From assembly GCF_904528075.1 (NCBI RefSeq), contig NZ_LR882035.1:1240001-1304000 (forward strand): a stretch of DNA of 64,000 nucleotides, read 5' to 3'. The position numbers and the translations under genes are program-made. The stretch's first letter is position 1. The number at the start of each line of letters is the position of its first letter. Positions 15,048 through 25,505 of the stretch are shown piece after piece. Source of the DNA: Agreia sp. COWG. GTDB lineage: Bacteria; Actinomycetota; Actinomycetes; Actinomycetales; Microbacteriaceae. The notes below the pieces were generated by a model. That model saw only the letters and a list, made by a program, of their open reading frames with translations, was not told the origin of the DNA and ran no database searches.

Positions 15048-17404
15048 CGCATGCCGCCGATTTTCGCCTGCTCGTGCCCGCCATCGTCGGTTGGGCGGGG
15101 GCGTTCGTGCTCGTCGCTCTCCCAGCGCAGGCGCTGGCCGCGGCGGTGATCTCACTCGGCGTCGTGGCAGCGCTGGCCCTCGGGTGGGTGCTGCTTCGGC
15201 GTGCAGGCCGAGGCCGGCGCGTGCGCGCGGCGTTGCCCACGCTCACGCTGTGTGCGGCACTCTGCGCGTGCATCGCGGCCGGAATAGCCGCGGCGGGTCC
15301 GTCGAGGGAGCCCGTGCTGCTCGATGGCGCCACCGGCGCGCATCTGACAGCCTCCCTCACGATAACGGGCACCCCGTCGAAGGCGTCACACGCCGGATTC
15401 GCGGGAACCCCCGTCGAGGGCATCCGCATGGCGGCCACACTCGATCGGCTCGAGTCGGGCAGGGGGAGTGAGCAGAGCGCGGCGCCGGTTCTCGTCTTCA
15501 TCGATGGGCTCGAGAGCACCGAGGCGCCTCCGATCGGCTCGAGCGTCACGGTGCGCGGAACGTTCAGGGCCACCGAGCCGGGCTCGCAGACCGCGTGGCT
15601 CCTCTTCGCCGACGGCCATCCGGTGATCACGCAGCAGCCCGGCTGGCAGCTGGCCTGGGCTGCGCACCTGCGCGCGGGATTCGTCACGGCGGCGGAAGGC
15701 CTGCCCGGTGACGGCGGACACCTCGTTCCTGGCCTCGCCATCGGCGACGAGTCGCTCGTGACCGAGTCGCTCGATACCGCCATGAAGAACAGCGGGCTCA
15801 GCCACCTCACCGCTGTCTCCGGGGCGAACTGCGCGATCGTCATCGCCGGGGTGCTGCTGCTCGGCGGATTCGTGCGACTGCGCCGAACGGCCCGACTGTG
15901 CTTGGCCGGGGCGGTGCTGGCCGGGTTCGTCGTGCTCGTCACGCCGCAACCGAGCGTCATCCGAGCGGCGGCCATGGCCGCGATCGTCCTCGTCTCCGTC
16001 GGCGCCTCCCGGTCGGCTCGGGGGCTGCCCGTGCTGTGCCTCGCGGTTTCGCTGCTCATCCTCAGCGATCCCTGGCTGTCACGCAGCTACGGCTTCGCCC
16101 TCTCGGCCCTGGCCACGGCTGGTCTCCTGCTGCTCACTCGCCCCCTCACCCGCGTGTTCGCACGGTTCCTTCCTGCGTGGGCCGCCCTGGGTCTGGCGGT
16201 GCCTGTCGCAGCGCAACTCGCGTGCGAGCCGGTGCTCATCCTGTTGCAGCCCAGCGTCGCTCCGTACAGCGTGGTGGCCAACGTTCTCGCTGCGCCGGCT
16301 GCGCCGATCGCCACCGTCGTCGGGCTCGTCGCCTGTCTGCTCGGTGCTCTCTCGCCACCCCTCGGAGCCCTCGGCGCCTGGCTGTGCTGGCTGCCCGCGG
16401 CCTGGATAGCGGCCGTCGCCCGATTCTTCTCGGATGCGCCGGGAGCGCGCATCCCCTGGCTGCCCGGCGTCGCTGGTGCTGGTCTCGTACTGCTTCTCGT
16501 GAGCGTCTGCCTCTGGTGCGCCCTCGGCACGAGTGCGCCCCGTGCCCGTCGACTCATGGCGCTGAGCGTCGTCGTCGCTGTCGTCGGGATCTATGGCGGG
16601 ATCCTCGTCGGAGGCTCATTTGCTCTGCGGCTGTCCATCCCCGATCGCTGGCAGATCGCGGCCTGCGACATCGGGCAGGGCGACGCGGTGCTCATCCGCA
16701 GCCAGAACAGGGTCGCCCTCGTCGACACCGGGCCGGATCCCGCGCTGCTCACGGCATGCCTCGACCGCCTCGGGGTCGATCGGCTCGATCTGCTGGTGCT
16801 CACCCATTACGACCTCGACCACATCGGTGGCGTCGACGCGGTGGAGGCCATCACCGACCTGGCATTGGTGGGGCCCGTGGCGTCCGCTGCCGACGCGGCG
16901 ACGCTGTCACGACTGGTCGAGGCGGGCGTCGATGTTCGTCAGGTCGCGGAGGGCGACCAGGGAACGCTCGGCGCACTGTCGTTCGACGTGCTGTGGCCGC
17001 CCGAGAAAACGTCTCTTCGAGGCAACGCGGCGAGTGTGACGATGCGGTTCGACGGCGAGATCGACGCACTGTTCCTCGGCGACCTGGGCGAGGAGGACCA
17101 GAACTCGCTCATGGCTGCGTCCAGGCTCGACGACGTCGACGTCGTCAAGGTGGCCCATCACGGCTCCGGGGATCAGAGTCCGCTCCTGTATCAACGCATC
17201 GGCGCCGCCGTCGGGCTCGTGTCTGTAGGGATCGACAACGGCTACGGCCACCCCAACGACCGCGCCCTCGGCATCCTGAGCGATTCCGGCACCCGCGCGC
17301 TTCGCACCGATCAGCTCGGACTCATCCTCCTCGAGCTGCAGAACGACGGTGTGCACCTGTGGAGCGAGAGGCAGGCGCCCGCCATGGTCGGTGCCGGAGG
17401 CTAG
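15044..17404 (+). CDS. comEC: ComEC/Rec2 family DNA uptake channel
   Basis: 786 residues. The N-terminal part has membrane helices and a DUF4131-like exposed region (about 100-215). The competence domain follows (LTAVSGANCAIV near 263, then many helices to about 530). The C-terminal metallo-beta-lactamase-like domain carries DIGQGDAVLIRSQ, LTHYDLDHIGG (about 585) and VAHHGSGDQ. It forms the channel that takes single-stranded DNA into the cytoplasm. The GTG overlaps the comEA stop by 4 nt. holA follows after 36 nt with its own -10-like TAGGCT at 17402-17407. Confidence 0.93.
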   Translation: MTHAADFRLLVPAIVGWAGAFVLVALPAQALAAAVISLGVVAALALGWVLLRRAGRGRRVRAALPTLTLCAALCACIAAGIAAAGPSREPVLLDGATGAHLTASLTITGTPSKASHAGFAGTPVEGIRMAATLDRLESGRGSEQSAAPVLVFIDGLESTEAPPIGSSVTVRGTFRATEPGSQTAWLLFADGHPVITQQPGWQLAWAAHLRAGFVTAAEGLPGDGGHLVPGLAIGDESLVTESLDTAMKNSGLSHLTAVSGANCAIVIAGVLLLGGFVRLRRTARLCLAGAVLAGFVVLVTPQPSVIRAAAMAAIVLVSVGASRSARGLPVLCLAVSLLILSDPWLSRSYGFALSALATAGLLLLTRPLTRVFARFLPAWAALGLAVPVAAQLACEPVLILLQPSVAPYSVVANVLAAPAAPIATVVGLVACLLGALSPPLGALGAWLCWLPAAWIAAVARFFSDAPGARIPWLPGVAGAGLVLLLVSVCLWCALGTSAPRARRLMALSVVVAVVGIYGGILVGGSFALRLSIPDRWQIAACDIGQGDAVLIRSQNRVALVDTGPDPALLTACLDRLGVDRLDLLVLTHYDLDHIGGVDAVEAITDLALVGPVASAADAATLSRLVEAGVDVRQVAEGDQGTLGALSFDVLWPPEKTSLRGNAASVTMRFDGEIDALFLGDLGEEDQNSLMAASRLDDVDVVKVAHHGSGDQSPLLYQRIGAAVGLVSVGIDNGYGHPNDRALGILSDSGTRALRTDQLGLILLELQNDGVHLWSERQAPAMVGAGG

Positions 17405-17440
17405 GCTCGAAACCGCACATCGACGACGGGCAAAGGAATC

Positions 17441-18478
17441 ATGGCTACAGCACGAGGCAAGGCGCCATCGAAGAACGCGGTCAAGGTCACCATTCCCGTT
17501 CTCAGCTGGGTCGAGGTGCGCCCCGCGCCCGTGGTACTCGTCTCGGGAACAGAGACGTTCCTGGCCGAGCGCAGCATCCGGCAGTTGCGTGATCTTCTCA
17601 AACTCGAAGACCCCAGCCTCGAAGTCTCCGATATCGATGCCTCGTCGTACGCGCCGGGCGAGCTGCTCACTGTCGCGAGCCCGTCGTTGTTCGGAGAGCC
17701 GCGCATGATCCGGGTCTCGTCTGTCGAGAAGTGCACCGACGACTTTCTGCTCGAGACCATCGCCTACCTCGAGAGCCCAGCCGAAGACACCTACCTCGTT
17801 CTTCGACACGGCGGGGGCGTTCGGGGCAAGCGCCTGCTCGACGCGATCCGTGGGGGGTCGGGTGGAGGCATCGAGATCGTCTGCTCCGAATTGAAGAGAG
17901 AGACCGAGCGCTACGAGTTCGCCGCCTCCGAGTTCACGGCCGCCGGGCGTCGTGTGTCGGCGGGAGCCCTCCGCGCCCTCGTCGCGGCATTCTCCGACGA
18001 CTTGGCAGAGCTCTCCAGCGCCTGCCAGCAGCTCGTGGCAGACGCGGCTGCCGAGATCACAGAGGCCACGGTCGATCGCTATTACGGGGGCAGGGTCGAG
18101 GCGAGCGCGTTCGCCGTGGCCGACATGGCGATCGCAGGCCGCCACGGCGAGGCCCTGGCGTTGGCCAGGCACGCCCTCGCATCGGGTGCGGACCCCGTGC
18201 CCATGGTCGCGGCCTTCGCCATGAAGCTGCGCACCATGGCCAAGGTGCTGGGCACGCGGGGCGGCTCAGGCCAACTCGCCGGCCAGCTGGGACTGGCGCC
18301 GTGGCAGATCGACAGGGCGCGGCGCGACCTCGCCGGATGGAGCGGGGAGGGCCTCGGCCGAAGCATCCAGATGCTGGCCGAGACAGACGAGAACATCAAG
18401 GGGGGCAGCCGCGATGCGGTCTACTCCCTCGAACGCATGATCGGCGTCATCGCAGAGCGGGGCGAGCCGCTGCGCTAG
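17441..18478 (+). CDS. holA: DNA polymerase III subunit delta
   Basis: 345 residues, the usual HolA length. It has the delta pattern: VVLVSGTETFLAERSIRQL (about 24-42), which places the N-terminal AAA-like domain, then FGEPRMIRVSSVEK and TYLVLRHGGG, and C-terminal helices with VPMVAAFAMKLRTM. Delta opens the beta sliding clamp within the clamp loader. It has a ribosome site AAAGGA before ATG 17441. It lies after comEC, as in many actinobacteria, and converges on rpsT across a strong terminator. Confidence 0.92.
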   Translation: MATARGKAPSKNAVKVTIPVLSWVEVRPAPVVLVSGTETFLAERSIRQLRDLLKLEDPSLEVSDIDASSYAPGELLTVASPSLFGEPRMIRVSSVEKCTDDFLLETIAYLESPAEDTYLVLRHGGGVRGKRLLDAIRGGSGGGIEIVCSELKRETERYEFAASEFTAAGRRVSAGALRALVAAFSDDLAELSSACQQLVADAAAEITEATVDRYYGGRVEASAFAVADMAIAGRHGEALALARHALASGADPVPMVAAFAMKLRTMAKVLGTRGGSGQLAGQLGLAPWQIDRARRDLAGWSGEGLGRSIQMLAETDENIKGGSRDAVYSLERMIGVIAERGEPLR

Positions 18479-18514
18479 GGCTGCGCTTGGGTTGCGTTCA
18501 GGGCTGTGGACACG

Positions 18515-18544
18515 AAAAAAGCCCCGCCGAGGCGGGGCTTTTTT
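18515..18544. terminator. Bidirectional Rho-independent terminator between holA and rpsT
   Basis: AAAAAA, then GCCCCGCC-GA-GGCGGGGC, then TTTTTT: a perfect 8-bp GC stem flanked by A6 and T6, so it works for both convergent genes. Confidence 0.95.
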
Positions 18545-18578
18545 CACGGGTGGTGCTGACGCTGCGGGGTGCAGCTCG

Positions 18579-18839
18579 TTACAGCGATGCAACCGTCTTC
18601 GCGAGGGCCGACTTGCGGTTCGCGGCCTGGTTCTTGTGGATGACGCCCTTGGAGGCGGCCTTGTCGAGCTTCTTGCCCGCCGCGGTCAGCGCGGCGAGAG
18701 CCTTGTCTTTGTCGCCCGTCAGGACGGCGGTCTTGGTGGCGCGGATGGCGGTCTTCAGGCCACTCTTGACGGCCTTGTTGCGCTCCTGAGCCTTCTTGTT
18801 GGTGCCGATGCGCTTGATCTGCGACTTGATGTTTGCCAC
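18579..18839 (-). CDS. rpsT: 30S ribosomal protein S20
   Basis: 86 residues, very Lys/Ala-rich ([20 protein letters not shown], ending [22 protein letters not shown]), the S20 signature. It binds 16S rRNA in the lower body of the small subunit. The GTG start at 18839 has AGAGGTT about 7 nt upstream; a frame reaching 19181 runs through the promoter region and is rejected. It is a single gene, divergent from the aminotransferase fusion, and ends at the shared terminator. Confidence 0.97.
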   Translation of the reverse strand: MANIKSQIKRIGTNKKAQERNKAVKSGLKTAIRATKTAVLTGDKDKALAALTAAGKKLDKAASKGVIHKNQAANRKSALAKTVASL

Positions 18840-18999
18840 GAAATAACCTCTTGTATGTGTTCGGATGAATGCAATGCGGTCATGGGCGACCACGAGTTCG
18901 CTCCGTACAAACGACGGAAGCGTAAGCCAACAGGCAACGATACCAGACCGGTAGCGCATCCGACAATGTCGAACGCGGCAATCTGGCGCGTGCGAGGGC

Positions 19000-19005
19000 T
19001 TTAAT
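19000..19005 (+). promoter_or_regulatory. -10 box of the aminotransferase-GNAT gene
   Basis: TTTAAT, then GGTCTC (6 nt), then ATG at 19012. Confidence 0.5.
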
Positions 19006-19011
19006 GGTCTC

Positions 19012-20670
19012 ATGCCACAGCTCGCATCCCACATCGACTTCGTTCCGCCCTCCGGCATCCGGCGCATTTTCGAGATGGCGTTGACTCTGCCCGACGTGCT
19101 GATGCTCGCGGTGGGCGAGCCCGACGTGCGGGTCGCGCCGAGCATCCTCGCAGCCGGAAGCGAGGCGTGGCTCGCCGACAAGACGAACTACACGCCGAAC
19201 GGCGGAATCCTGCCTCTTCGCGAGGCACTCGTGAGAAAGCTGGCGCGAGACAACAACGTGGTCGTGGACACCGAGCAGGTCTGGGTCACCAGCGGCGGCA
19301 TGCAGGGGCTGTACCTGGCCATGAGCCTCTGCCTCGGTCCCGGAGACGAGGTGTTGATCCCCGATCCCGGCTACTCCACGTTCGCGATGAACGCCGCCAT
19401 GATCTCGGCTGTCGCCGTGCCGTATCCGTTGAGGCGCGACAACGCCTTCCTGCCCGACCTCGACGAACTCGGGCGTCTTGTCACCGACCGCACACGCATG
19501 ATCATCATCAACTCGCCGTCGAACCCCCTCGGCGCGATCTTTCCCGAAGAGACACTTCGCGCGCTCGTCGACTTCGCCCGGCAGCACGATCTCTGGATTC
19601 TGAGTGACGAGGTCTACGAGGCCTTCACCTACGAGGCGCCGCACGTCTCGGTGGCCAGCCTCGACGGGGACGATCGGGTGTTCTCGGTCTTCTCGCTGTC
19701 GAAGACATACGCGCTCACCGGCGCGCGCGTGGGCTACCTCGTCACACCGTCCGGGCTGTCCGCCACCATGCGCACGGCCCAAGAGGCCATGATCAGCTGC
19801 GTCAACACGCCGGCCCAGCTCGCGGCGCTGGCCGCCGTCGAGGGCGACCAACGCCACATCGTCGCCGCTGCCGCGCACTACAGGCAGAATCTCGATGCAG
19901 CAACCGAGCTGTTGCGCCGGCGCGGCATCGAATATCTGCAGCCGTCGGGTGCCTTCTACCTCTGGATCAACGTCGGTTACGCCACTCAGGGCGACGTCGC
20001 CGGCTGGGGGGAGCGCTTTCTGCTGACCGAGCGGGTCGCGGTGGCCCCCGGCAGTGCTTTCGGTCGGGGCGGCGAGGGCTGGATCCGCATCTGTGTGGCC
20101 GCATCCGAGGCAGATCTGCTGGAGGCCATCCGCCGCCTGCCGGAGCCGCCCGCGCGCGTGCTGGATGCCGATGCCGCGCGGCGGCAGAAGATCACGGTGC
20201 GTCTCGCCGAGCCGCACGAGTACGAGGCGATCGGTCGGCAGCGACTGGATGCCTACCGGTTGGAGTTCACCATCGACGAGGACTACGCGAGCACCATCCT
20301 CGACGTGCCCCAGCACGCGGCCACGGGCGAGGTCTGGGTGGCCGTCGACGACTCGTCGGGCCGAATCCTCGGCTCCGTCACCACCCCACGCCCGGGGGAG
20401 CTCTTGACCCCGCTCGGGCGGGCGGGTGAGTTCGACTTCCGCCTACTCGCCGTCGACCCGGCCGCCAGGGGGCGGAGGGTCGGCAGCATCCTCACCGACT
20501 TCGTGATCGAGCTCGCCCGACAACGCGGGGCCGAGCGCATCGTCATGCACAGCGGAACCGACATGATCACCGCCCATGGCCTCTACGAGCGGCGCGGATT
20601 CTCTCGCATGCCCGATCGCGAAAACCCTCCCGGCATCGAGCCGAGCCGCGCGTACGGGCTCGACCTCTGA
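19012..20670 (+). CDS. Fusion of a class I/II PLP aminotransferase with a GNAT acetyltransferase
   Basis: 552 residues against about 390 for a stand-alone aminotransferase. Residues 1-385 are fold-type [15 protein letters not shown], an NSPSNPLG motif, [11 protein letters not shown] and the PLP lysine in [15 protein letters not shown], with the C-terminal Arg in [12 protein letters not shown]. Residues about 390-552 are a GNAT domain: [18 protein letters not shown] for acetyl-CoA binding and [10 protein letters not shown] near the end. The two parts are in one uninterrupted frame with no internal stop. Substrates are unknown; an Asp/aromatic-type transamination followed by N-acetylation is a plausible but unproven idea. 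It is a single gene, leaderless by its -10 position. Confidence 0.9.
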   Translation: MPQLASHIDFVPPSGIRRIFEMALTLPDVLMLAVGEPDVRVAPSILAAGSEAWLADKTNYTPNGGILPLREALVRKLARDNNVVVDTEQVWVTSGGMQGLYLAMSLCLGPGDEVLIPDPGYSTFAMNAAMISAVAVPYPLRRDNAFLPDLDELGRLVTDRTRMIIINSPSNPLGAIFPEETLRALVDFARQHDLWILSDEVYEAFTYEAPHVSVASLDGDDRVFSVFSLSKTYALTGARVGYLVTPSGLSATMRTAQEAMISCVNTPAQLAALAAVEGDQRHIVAAAAHYRQNLDAATELLRRRGIEYLQPSGAFYLWINVGYATQGDVAGWGERFLLTERVAVAPGSAFGRGGEGWIRICVAASEADLLEAIRRLPEPPARVLDADAARRQKITVRLAEPHEYEAIGRQRLDAYRLEFTIDEDYASTILDVPQHAATGEVWVAVDDSSGRILGSVTTPRPGELLTPLGRAGEFDFRLLAVDPAARGRRVGSILTDFVIELARQRGAERIVMHSGTDMITAHGLYERRGFSRMPDRENPPGIEPSRAYGLDL

Positions 20671-20725
20671 TCATTGCCCATGGCGGTGATCGCCGGGCCG
20701 GATGTCGTGGCCCGGCGATCGCGCG

Positions 20726-21613
20726 CTAGTCGCGCTTCGTGTACGAGCCGGTGCGCAGTTCCGCCAGAAGGCTGGGGCCGTTCGGCTCCCAGCCCAGGTC
20801 GATGCGCGCGGCGCTTCCGGTAGCCTGCTGATCGAGCAGCAGTGCGTCGGCGAAGTCCGGGCTGAGGCGTCCGCGGCTCTCCTCGACGGTTTCCGGGGTC
20901 ACCCGAGCATCGAGGCCCTGGCCGGCGGCCGCGGCCTCGGCGATCTCGCGCACGGTGGGGTTCTCGCCGCTGGCGCCGAGATACGTCGTGCCGGCCTCGC
21001 CGAGGTCGAGGGCGAGCACATAGAGCTCGGCGAGGTCGTCGACGTGCACGGTCGTCCAGTGCTGTGAACCGTCGCCGACGAGATGCACGGTGGCATCCGG
21101 ACCCTCGCCGATGGCGGTGAAAATGGTGGCGATGCCGCCGCCGTGGCCGAAGACGACGGCCGGCGCGATGAGCGTGGTCGAGACGCCCTGGGCCTCGAGC
21201 ACCCGCTTCTCGATCTCGCCGCGCCACGCCGTGATGGCGGGCGGGTGCTGCTCGTCGTCCTCGGTGATGTCGGGGTTGTCGCCCCAGACCCACACGCCAC
21301 CGGTGTGCACATAGCGCTTGTTGCTGCCCTCGAGGCCCGCGAACACGGCCGTGACGACGGCGTCGTCGATGTCTCGGCTCGACGCGTCGCCGGGGGAGGC
21401 CAGGTGGATCACGCCATCGCTCTCGAGGGCGAGTCTGGTGACGAGCTCGGTGTCACTGAGATCGCCGATCACGGCCGTCGCGCCCAGGGCCTCGACCTTG
21501 GCGGCCTTCTCGGGGGAGCGGACGATCGCGGTGACCTCGCGACCCTGCAGTCGGAGCTTGCGGAGGACGGCGGAGCCGATGAAACCGGTCGCGCCGGTCA
21601 GAAGAATAGTCAT
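20726..21613 (-). CDS. NAD(P)-dependent epimerase/dehydratase-like protein (extended SDR)
   Basis: 295 residues. It has an N-terminal Rossmann fold with [17 protein letters not shown] (about 3-19), an [16 protein letters not shown] turn, and GDLSDTELV. The catalytic Tyr-x3-Lys is not in its usual form: the corresponding region reads [11 protein letters not shown]. It is therefore closer to NAD-binding NmrA/atypical SDRs than to sugar epimerases. ATG at 21613 was chosen because the Rossmann motif begins immediately; the frame extends to 21676 without a good site. It is divergent from lepA, and its substrate cannot be named. Confidence 0.82.
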   Translation of the reverse strand: MTILLTGATGFIGSAVLRKLRLQGREVTAIVRSPEKAAKVEALGATAVIGDLSDTELVTRLALESDGVIHLASPGDASSRDIDDAVVTAVFAGLEGSNKRYVHTGGVWVWGDNPDITEDDEQHPPAITAWRGEIEKRVLEAQGVSTTLIAPAVVFGHGGGIATIFTAIGEGPDATVHLVGDGSQHWTTVHVDDLAELYVLALDLGEAGTTYLGASGENPTVREIAEAAAAGQGLDARVTPETVEESRGRLSPDFADALLLDQQATGSAARIDLGWEPNGPSLLAELRTGSYTKRD

Positions 21614-21732
21614 GTCGATATTCAATCGCGTTCGGCGCCCGGGCATTCCTCTCATTCGCCAAAATCTCGCCAGCACGACAACGTGGCAGAATATGGCTTT
21701 ACCCCACCCGTCTTACGACACCAGAGGAACGT

Positions 21733-23586
21733 GTGAGCCCGCTAGCTAAGAAGGCCCTGGAGCCGGCATCCACCGACCCCGCGTTCATTCGCAATTTCTG
21801 CATCATCGCCCACATCGATCACGGCAAGTCCACTCTGGCCGACCGCATGCTGCAGATCACCGGCGTCGTCAGCGACCGCGACATGCGCGCGCAGTACCTC
21901 GACCGCATGGATATCGAGCGCGAGCGCGGCATCACCATCAAGAGCCAGGCGGTGCGCATGCCGTGGGCCCTCGGCGAGCAGACCTACGCACTGAACATGA
22001 TCGACACCCCGGGTCACGTCGACTTCACATACGAGGTCTCCCGCTCCCTGGCCGCCTGCGAGGGAGCGCTTCTGCTGGTCGACGCCGCTCAGGGCATCGA
22101 GGCGCAGACCCTGGCGAACCTCTACCTGGCCCTCGATAACGACCTCACGATCATCCCCGTGCTGAACAAGATCGACCTCCCGGCGGCAGACCCCGACAAG
22201 TACGCCAAAGAGCTGGCCAGCCTCATCGGCGGCAGGCCAGAAGACGTCCTGCGCGTCTCCGGTAAGACGGGAGTGGGCGTTCCCGAACTGCTCGACCGCC
22301 TCACCGAGCTGGTTCCCGCGCCGCAGGGCGATCCGGATGCGGCTGCCCGCGCCATGATCTTCGACTCGGTCTACGACTCCTACCGCGGCGTGGTCACCTA
22401 CGTGCGCATGATCGACGGGCAGCTCTCGCCACGCGAGAAGATCCAGATGATGTCGACAAGGGCTACGCACGAGATCCTCGAGATCGGCGTCTCGTCGCCC
22501 GAGCCGACCCCCAGCAGAGGGCTCGGCGTCGGCGAGGTCGGCTACCTCATCACGGGTGTGAAAGACGTGCGCCAGTCGAAGGTGGGCGACACGGTCACCA
22601 CCCACGCGAAGCCCGCCACCGAGGCGCTCGCCGGTTACACCGAGCCGCTGCCGATGGTGTTCTCCGGTCTCTACCCGATCGACGGCACCGACTACCCGGC
22701 GCTCCGCGAGGCCCTCGACAAGCTCAAACTCAGCGACGCCTCGCTCGTCTACGAGCCAGAGACGTCCGTGGCCCTCGGCTTCGGCTTCCGCTGCGGTTTC
22801 CTCGGCCTGCTGCACCTCGAGATCATCAACGAGCGCCTCGAGCGGGAGTTCGGCCTCGACCTGATCGCCACCGCGCCGAGCGTCATCTACGAGGTGACCA
22901 CCGAAGACAAGAAGACCGTCACGGTGACCAACCCCAGCGAGTTCCCCTCTGGCAAGATCACCAGTGTTCAGGAACCGGTCGTCAAGGCCGCGATCCTGGC
23001 GCCCAAAGACTACGTCGGCGTCATCATGGAGCTGTGCCAGAGCCGCCGCGGAACCCTTCTGGGAATGGAGTTCCTCGGCGAGGATCGCGTCGAGATCCGC
23101 TACAACATGCCCCTGGCCGAGATCGTCTTCGACTTCTTCGACAGCCTCAAGTCCAAGACGGCCGGCTACGCCTCGCTCGACTACGAGCCCATCGGAGACC
23201 AGGAGGCCGACCTCGTGAAGGTCGACATCCTGCTGCAGGGCGAACAGGTCGACGCATTCAGCGCCATCGTGCACCGCGACAAGGCCCAGGCCTACGGCGC
23301 CCTCATGACGGAGCGGCTCCGCAAACTCATCCCCCGCCAGCAGTTCGAGGTGCCCATCCAGGCCGCCATCGGTGCGCGCATCATCGCCCGTGAGTCCATC
23401 AGGGCGATGCGTAAAGACGTGCTGGCCAAGTGCTACGGCGGTGACATCAGCCGCAAGCGCAAACTGCTCGAGAAGCAGAAAGAAGGCAAGAAGCGCATGA
23501 AGATGGTCGGTCGTGTCGAGGTCCCCCAGGGGGCGTTCATCGCGGCGCTCTCGGGCGACACGGAGACGAAGAAAGAAAAGAAGTAG
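21733..23586 (+). CDS. lepA: Elongation factor 4 (LepA), ribosome-associated GTPase
   Basis: 617 residues, the standard length. G motifs: [17 protein letters not shown] (about 20-36), [12 protein letters not shown], and [10 protein letters not shown]. The LepA-specific C-terminus is present ([25 protein letters not shown]). It acts on ribosomes, in initiation and back-translocation models. The GTG start at 21733 has AGAGGA about 6 nt upstream. A DUF1990 gene follows after 2 nt and hemW after that, so the three probably share a transcript. Confidence 0.96.
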   Translation: MSPLAKKALEPASTDPAFIRNFCIIAHIDHGKSTLADRMLQITGVVSDRDMRAQYLDRMDIERERGITIKSQAVRMPWALGEQTYALNMIDTPGHVDFTYEVSRSLAACEGALLLVDAAQGIEAQTLANLYLALDNDLTIIPVLNKIDLPAADPDKYAKELASLIGGRPEDVLRVSGKTGVGVPELLDRLTELVPAPQGDPDAAARAMIFDSVYDSYRGVVTYVRMIDGQLSPREKIQMMSTRATHEILEIGVSSPEPTPSRGLGVGEVGYLITGVKDVRQSKVGDTVTTHAKPATEALAGYTEPLPMVFSGLYPIDGTDYPALREALDKLKLSDASLVYEPETSVALGFGFRCGFLGLLHLEIINERLEREFGLDLIATAPSVIYEVTTEDKKTVTVTNPSEFPSGKITSVQEPVVKAAILAPKDYVGVIMELCQSRRGTLLGMEFLGEDRVEIRYNMPLAEIVFDFFDSLKSKTAGYASLDYEPIGDQEADLVKVDILLQGEQVDAFSAIVHRDKAQAYGALMTERLRKLIPRQQFEVPIQAAIGARIIARESIRAMRKDVLAKCYGGDISRKRKLLEKQKEGKKRMKMVGRVEVPQGAFIAALSGDTETKKEKK

Positions 23587-23588
23587 CA

Positions 23589-24242
23589 ATGACGCAGCGC
23601 TCCACCCACACGGGAGAGTCCCTCACCTATGCGGCCGTCGGGGCCTCTCAGGCCCCCGACCTCATGTTCTATCCGCCGAAGGGGTACCGTCCGGCGGAAG
23701 ACAGCATCCGCATCGGCAGTGGGAGGGAGCGCTTCGAGGCGGCCGCGGCCACCCTACTGGCGTGGGGGGTGCAGAAGGGCAGCGGAATCGCCGTCACCAA
23801 CATCGAATTGCCCACCCCGAGTGACACCGACTATGCCGGCCTCGTCTACGACGACGACGGCACTCCGCTCGCCGCGCGGGATGTTCATCCCGAGCTCACC
23901 TACTCCGAAGACGGAACGCCGCAGATCTCCGCCGGCGTCACGGCGGATCTGCGCATCCGGGCCTACGGCCGCGAGGTGACGGCGCCGGTTCGCGTGATCC
24001 TCGTCATCGACGAGCCGAACGAGTCGGGATTCGCCTACGGAACGTTGCCCGGCCATCCCGAGGAGGGCGAGGAGAGCTTCGTCGTCACCCACGAGCCCGA
24101 CGATTCGGTGTGGTTCACGGTGCGGGCGTTCTCGCGGGGCAGCACACCCTTCTACCGCGCCGTCGGCCCGCTCCTTCGCCGCCAGCAGCGTCAGATGACG
24201 AAGCGCTACCTGCGCGCGCTCCTTCCTGGCCGCGCCGCGTGA
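23589..24242 (+). CDS. DUF1990 family protein
   Basis: 217 residues matching the DUF1990 pattern: LTYAAVGAS near the start, GSGRERFEAAAATLLAWGVQ, and ESGFAYGTLPGHPEEGEESF followed by FTVRAFSR. The function of this family is not established; a lipocalin-like ligand-binding role has been proposed on structural grounds. There are no membrane segments or signal peptide. It lies between lepA (2-nt gap) and hemW (28-nt gap), which suggests co-expression but does not give a role. Confidence 0.85.
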   Translation: MTQRSTHTGESLTYAAVGASQAPDLMFYPPKGYRPAEDSIRIGSGRERFEAAAATLLAWGVQKGSGIAVTNIELPTPSDTDYAGLVYDDDGTPLAARDVHPELTYSEDGTPQISAGVTADLRIRAYGREVTAPVRVILVIDEPNESGFAYGTLPGHPEEGEESFVVTHEPDDSVWFTVRAFSRGSTPFYRAVGPLLRRQQRQMTKRYLRALLPGRAA

Positions 24243-24270
24243 TCCGCGGCACGTCGCCGTCTCGTCGCTG

Positions 24271-25494
24271 ATGGCCGGGCCACTTCCCCTCGGAGACCCC
24301 GCCCCCGCCGACGGCCTGCTGCCCCCGGGCTCGGGCCGTGAGGCTCACGGTCGCGACTTCGGCGTCTATCTGCATGTGCCGTTCTGCCGGGTGCGCTGCG
24401 GCTACTGCGACTTCAATACCTACACCTCCACCGAGCTGCGGGGTGCCAAGCAGTCGGACTACGCGAGCCAGGCCGTACTCGAGGTCGACCTCGCCCGCTC
24501 CGTTCTCGAGCGCTCCGGTGTTGCGGCCCGGCCCGTCTCCACCGTGTTCTTCGGCGGCGGAACCCCCACCCTGCTTCCGGCCGAGAACCTCGTACGCATG
24601 CTCGCCTCGGTGCGCGACGCCTGGGGGCTGGCCGACGACGCGGAGGTCACGACAGAGGCGAATCCCGACTCTGTCGACGCCGAGTACCTTGCAACCCTCG
24701 TCGAGGGAGGCTTCACCCGGGTGAGCTTCGGCATGCAGTCGGCCGTGCCTCACGTTCTGCGCACGCTCGACCGCACCCACGACCCGGAACGCGTTCCGCT
24801 GGTGGTGCGGTGGGCGAGGGAGGCCGGGCTCCAGGTGAGCCTCGACCTCATCTACGGAACGCCGGGGGAGTCGCTCGCCGATTGGAGCGCATCGCTCGAG
24901 AGCGCGATCGCGTGCGAGCCCGATCACCTGTCGGCCTACGCGCTCATCATCGAACAGGGCACGAAGCTCGCGAGGCAGATCAGATCGGGCGAGGTAGAAG
25001 AGCCCGACGACGACCTCGAGGCCGACATGTACGAGCTCGCGGATGCCCGGCTCGCCGCCGCAGGCTACTCCTGGTACGAGGTCAGCAACTGGTCGAAGAG
25101 CGATGCCACCGTGTCACGGCACAACCTCGCCTACTGGCTCGGCCACGACTGGTGGGGCGTGGGCCCCGGTGCCCACAGCTACGTGGGCGACACGCGCTGG
25201 TGGAACGTCAAGCACCCCGCCGCATACGCGCAGCGCATCGCATCGGGCGAGAGTCCGGCCGCCGGCCGCGAGACCCTGGATGCCGCCACCCGCGAGACGG
25301 AGCGCATTCTGCTTCTCACGCGCATCCGGCAGGGTCTCAGGGTCGACTCGCTCGCCTCTGAGCCGCGCCGCGAGGTGGCCGGCCTCATCGCCGATGGGCT
25401 CATCGATGGCCGCTCTGCGATCGCGGGCACCGTGGTGCTGACCCTGAGGGGACGGCTGCTCGCAGACGCCGTCGTTCGGCGCCTGACGAGCTAG
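24271..25494 (+). CDS. hemW: Radical SAM haem chaperone HemW (coproporphyrinogen III oxidase-like)
   Basis: 407 residues. The radical SAM cluster is in VPFCRVRCGYCDFNTY (CxxxCxxC, about residues 35-45), followed by FFGGGTPTLL and a SFGMQSAVPHVLRTLDR strand. HemW lacks the extra Cys of true HemN (CNFCGC), supporting a haem-delivery role rather than porphyrinogen oxidation. The ATG at 24271 has only a weak ribosome site, so the start is uncertain. It ends 12 bp from the convergent DUF4870 gene. Confidence 0.9.
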   Translation: MAGPLPLGDPAPADGLLPPGSGREAHGRDFGVYLHVPFCRVRCGYCDFNTYTSTELRGAKQSDYASQAVLEVDLARSVLERSGVAARPVSTVFFGGGTPTLLPAENLVRMLASVRDAWGLADDAEVTTEANPDSVDAEYLATLVEGGFTRVSFGMQSAVPHVLRTLDRTHDPERVPLVVRWAREAGLQVSLDLIYGTPGESLADWSASLESAIACEPDHLSAYALIIEQGTKLARQIRSGEVEEPDDDLEADMYELADARLAAAGYSWYEVSNWSKSDATVSRHNLAYWLGHDWWGVGPGAHSYVGDTRWWNVKHPAAYAQRIASGESPAAGRETLDAATRETERILLLTRIRQGLRVDSLASEPRREVAGLIADGLIDGRSAIAGTVVLTLRGRLLADAVVRRLTS

Positions 25495-25505
25495 CCGGCC
25501 GGCCG

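Noticed and set aside
21742..23589. A 615-codon minus-strand frame antisense to lepA
   Set aside because: It mirrors lepA codon for codon and has no recognisable motif.
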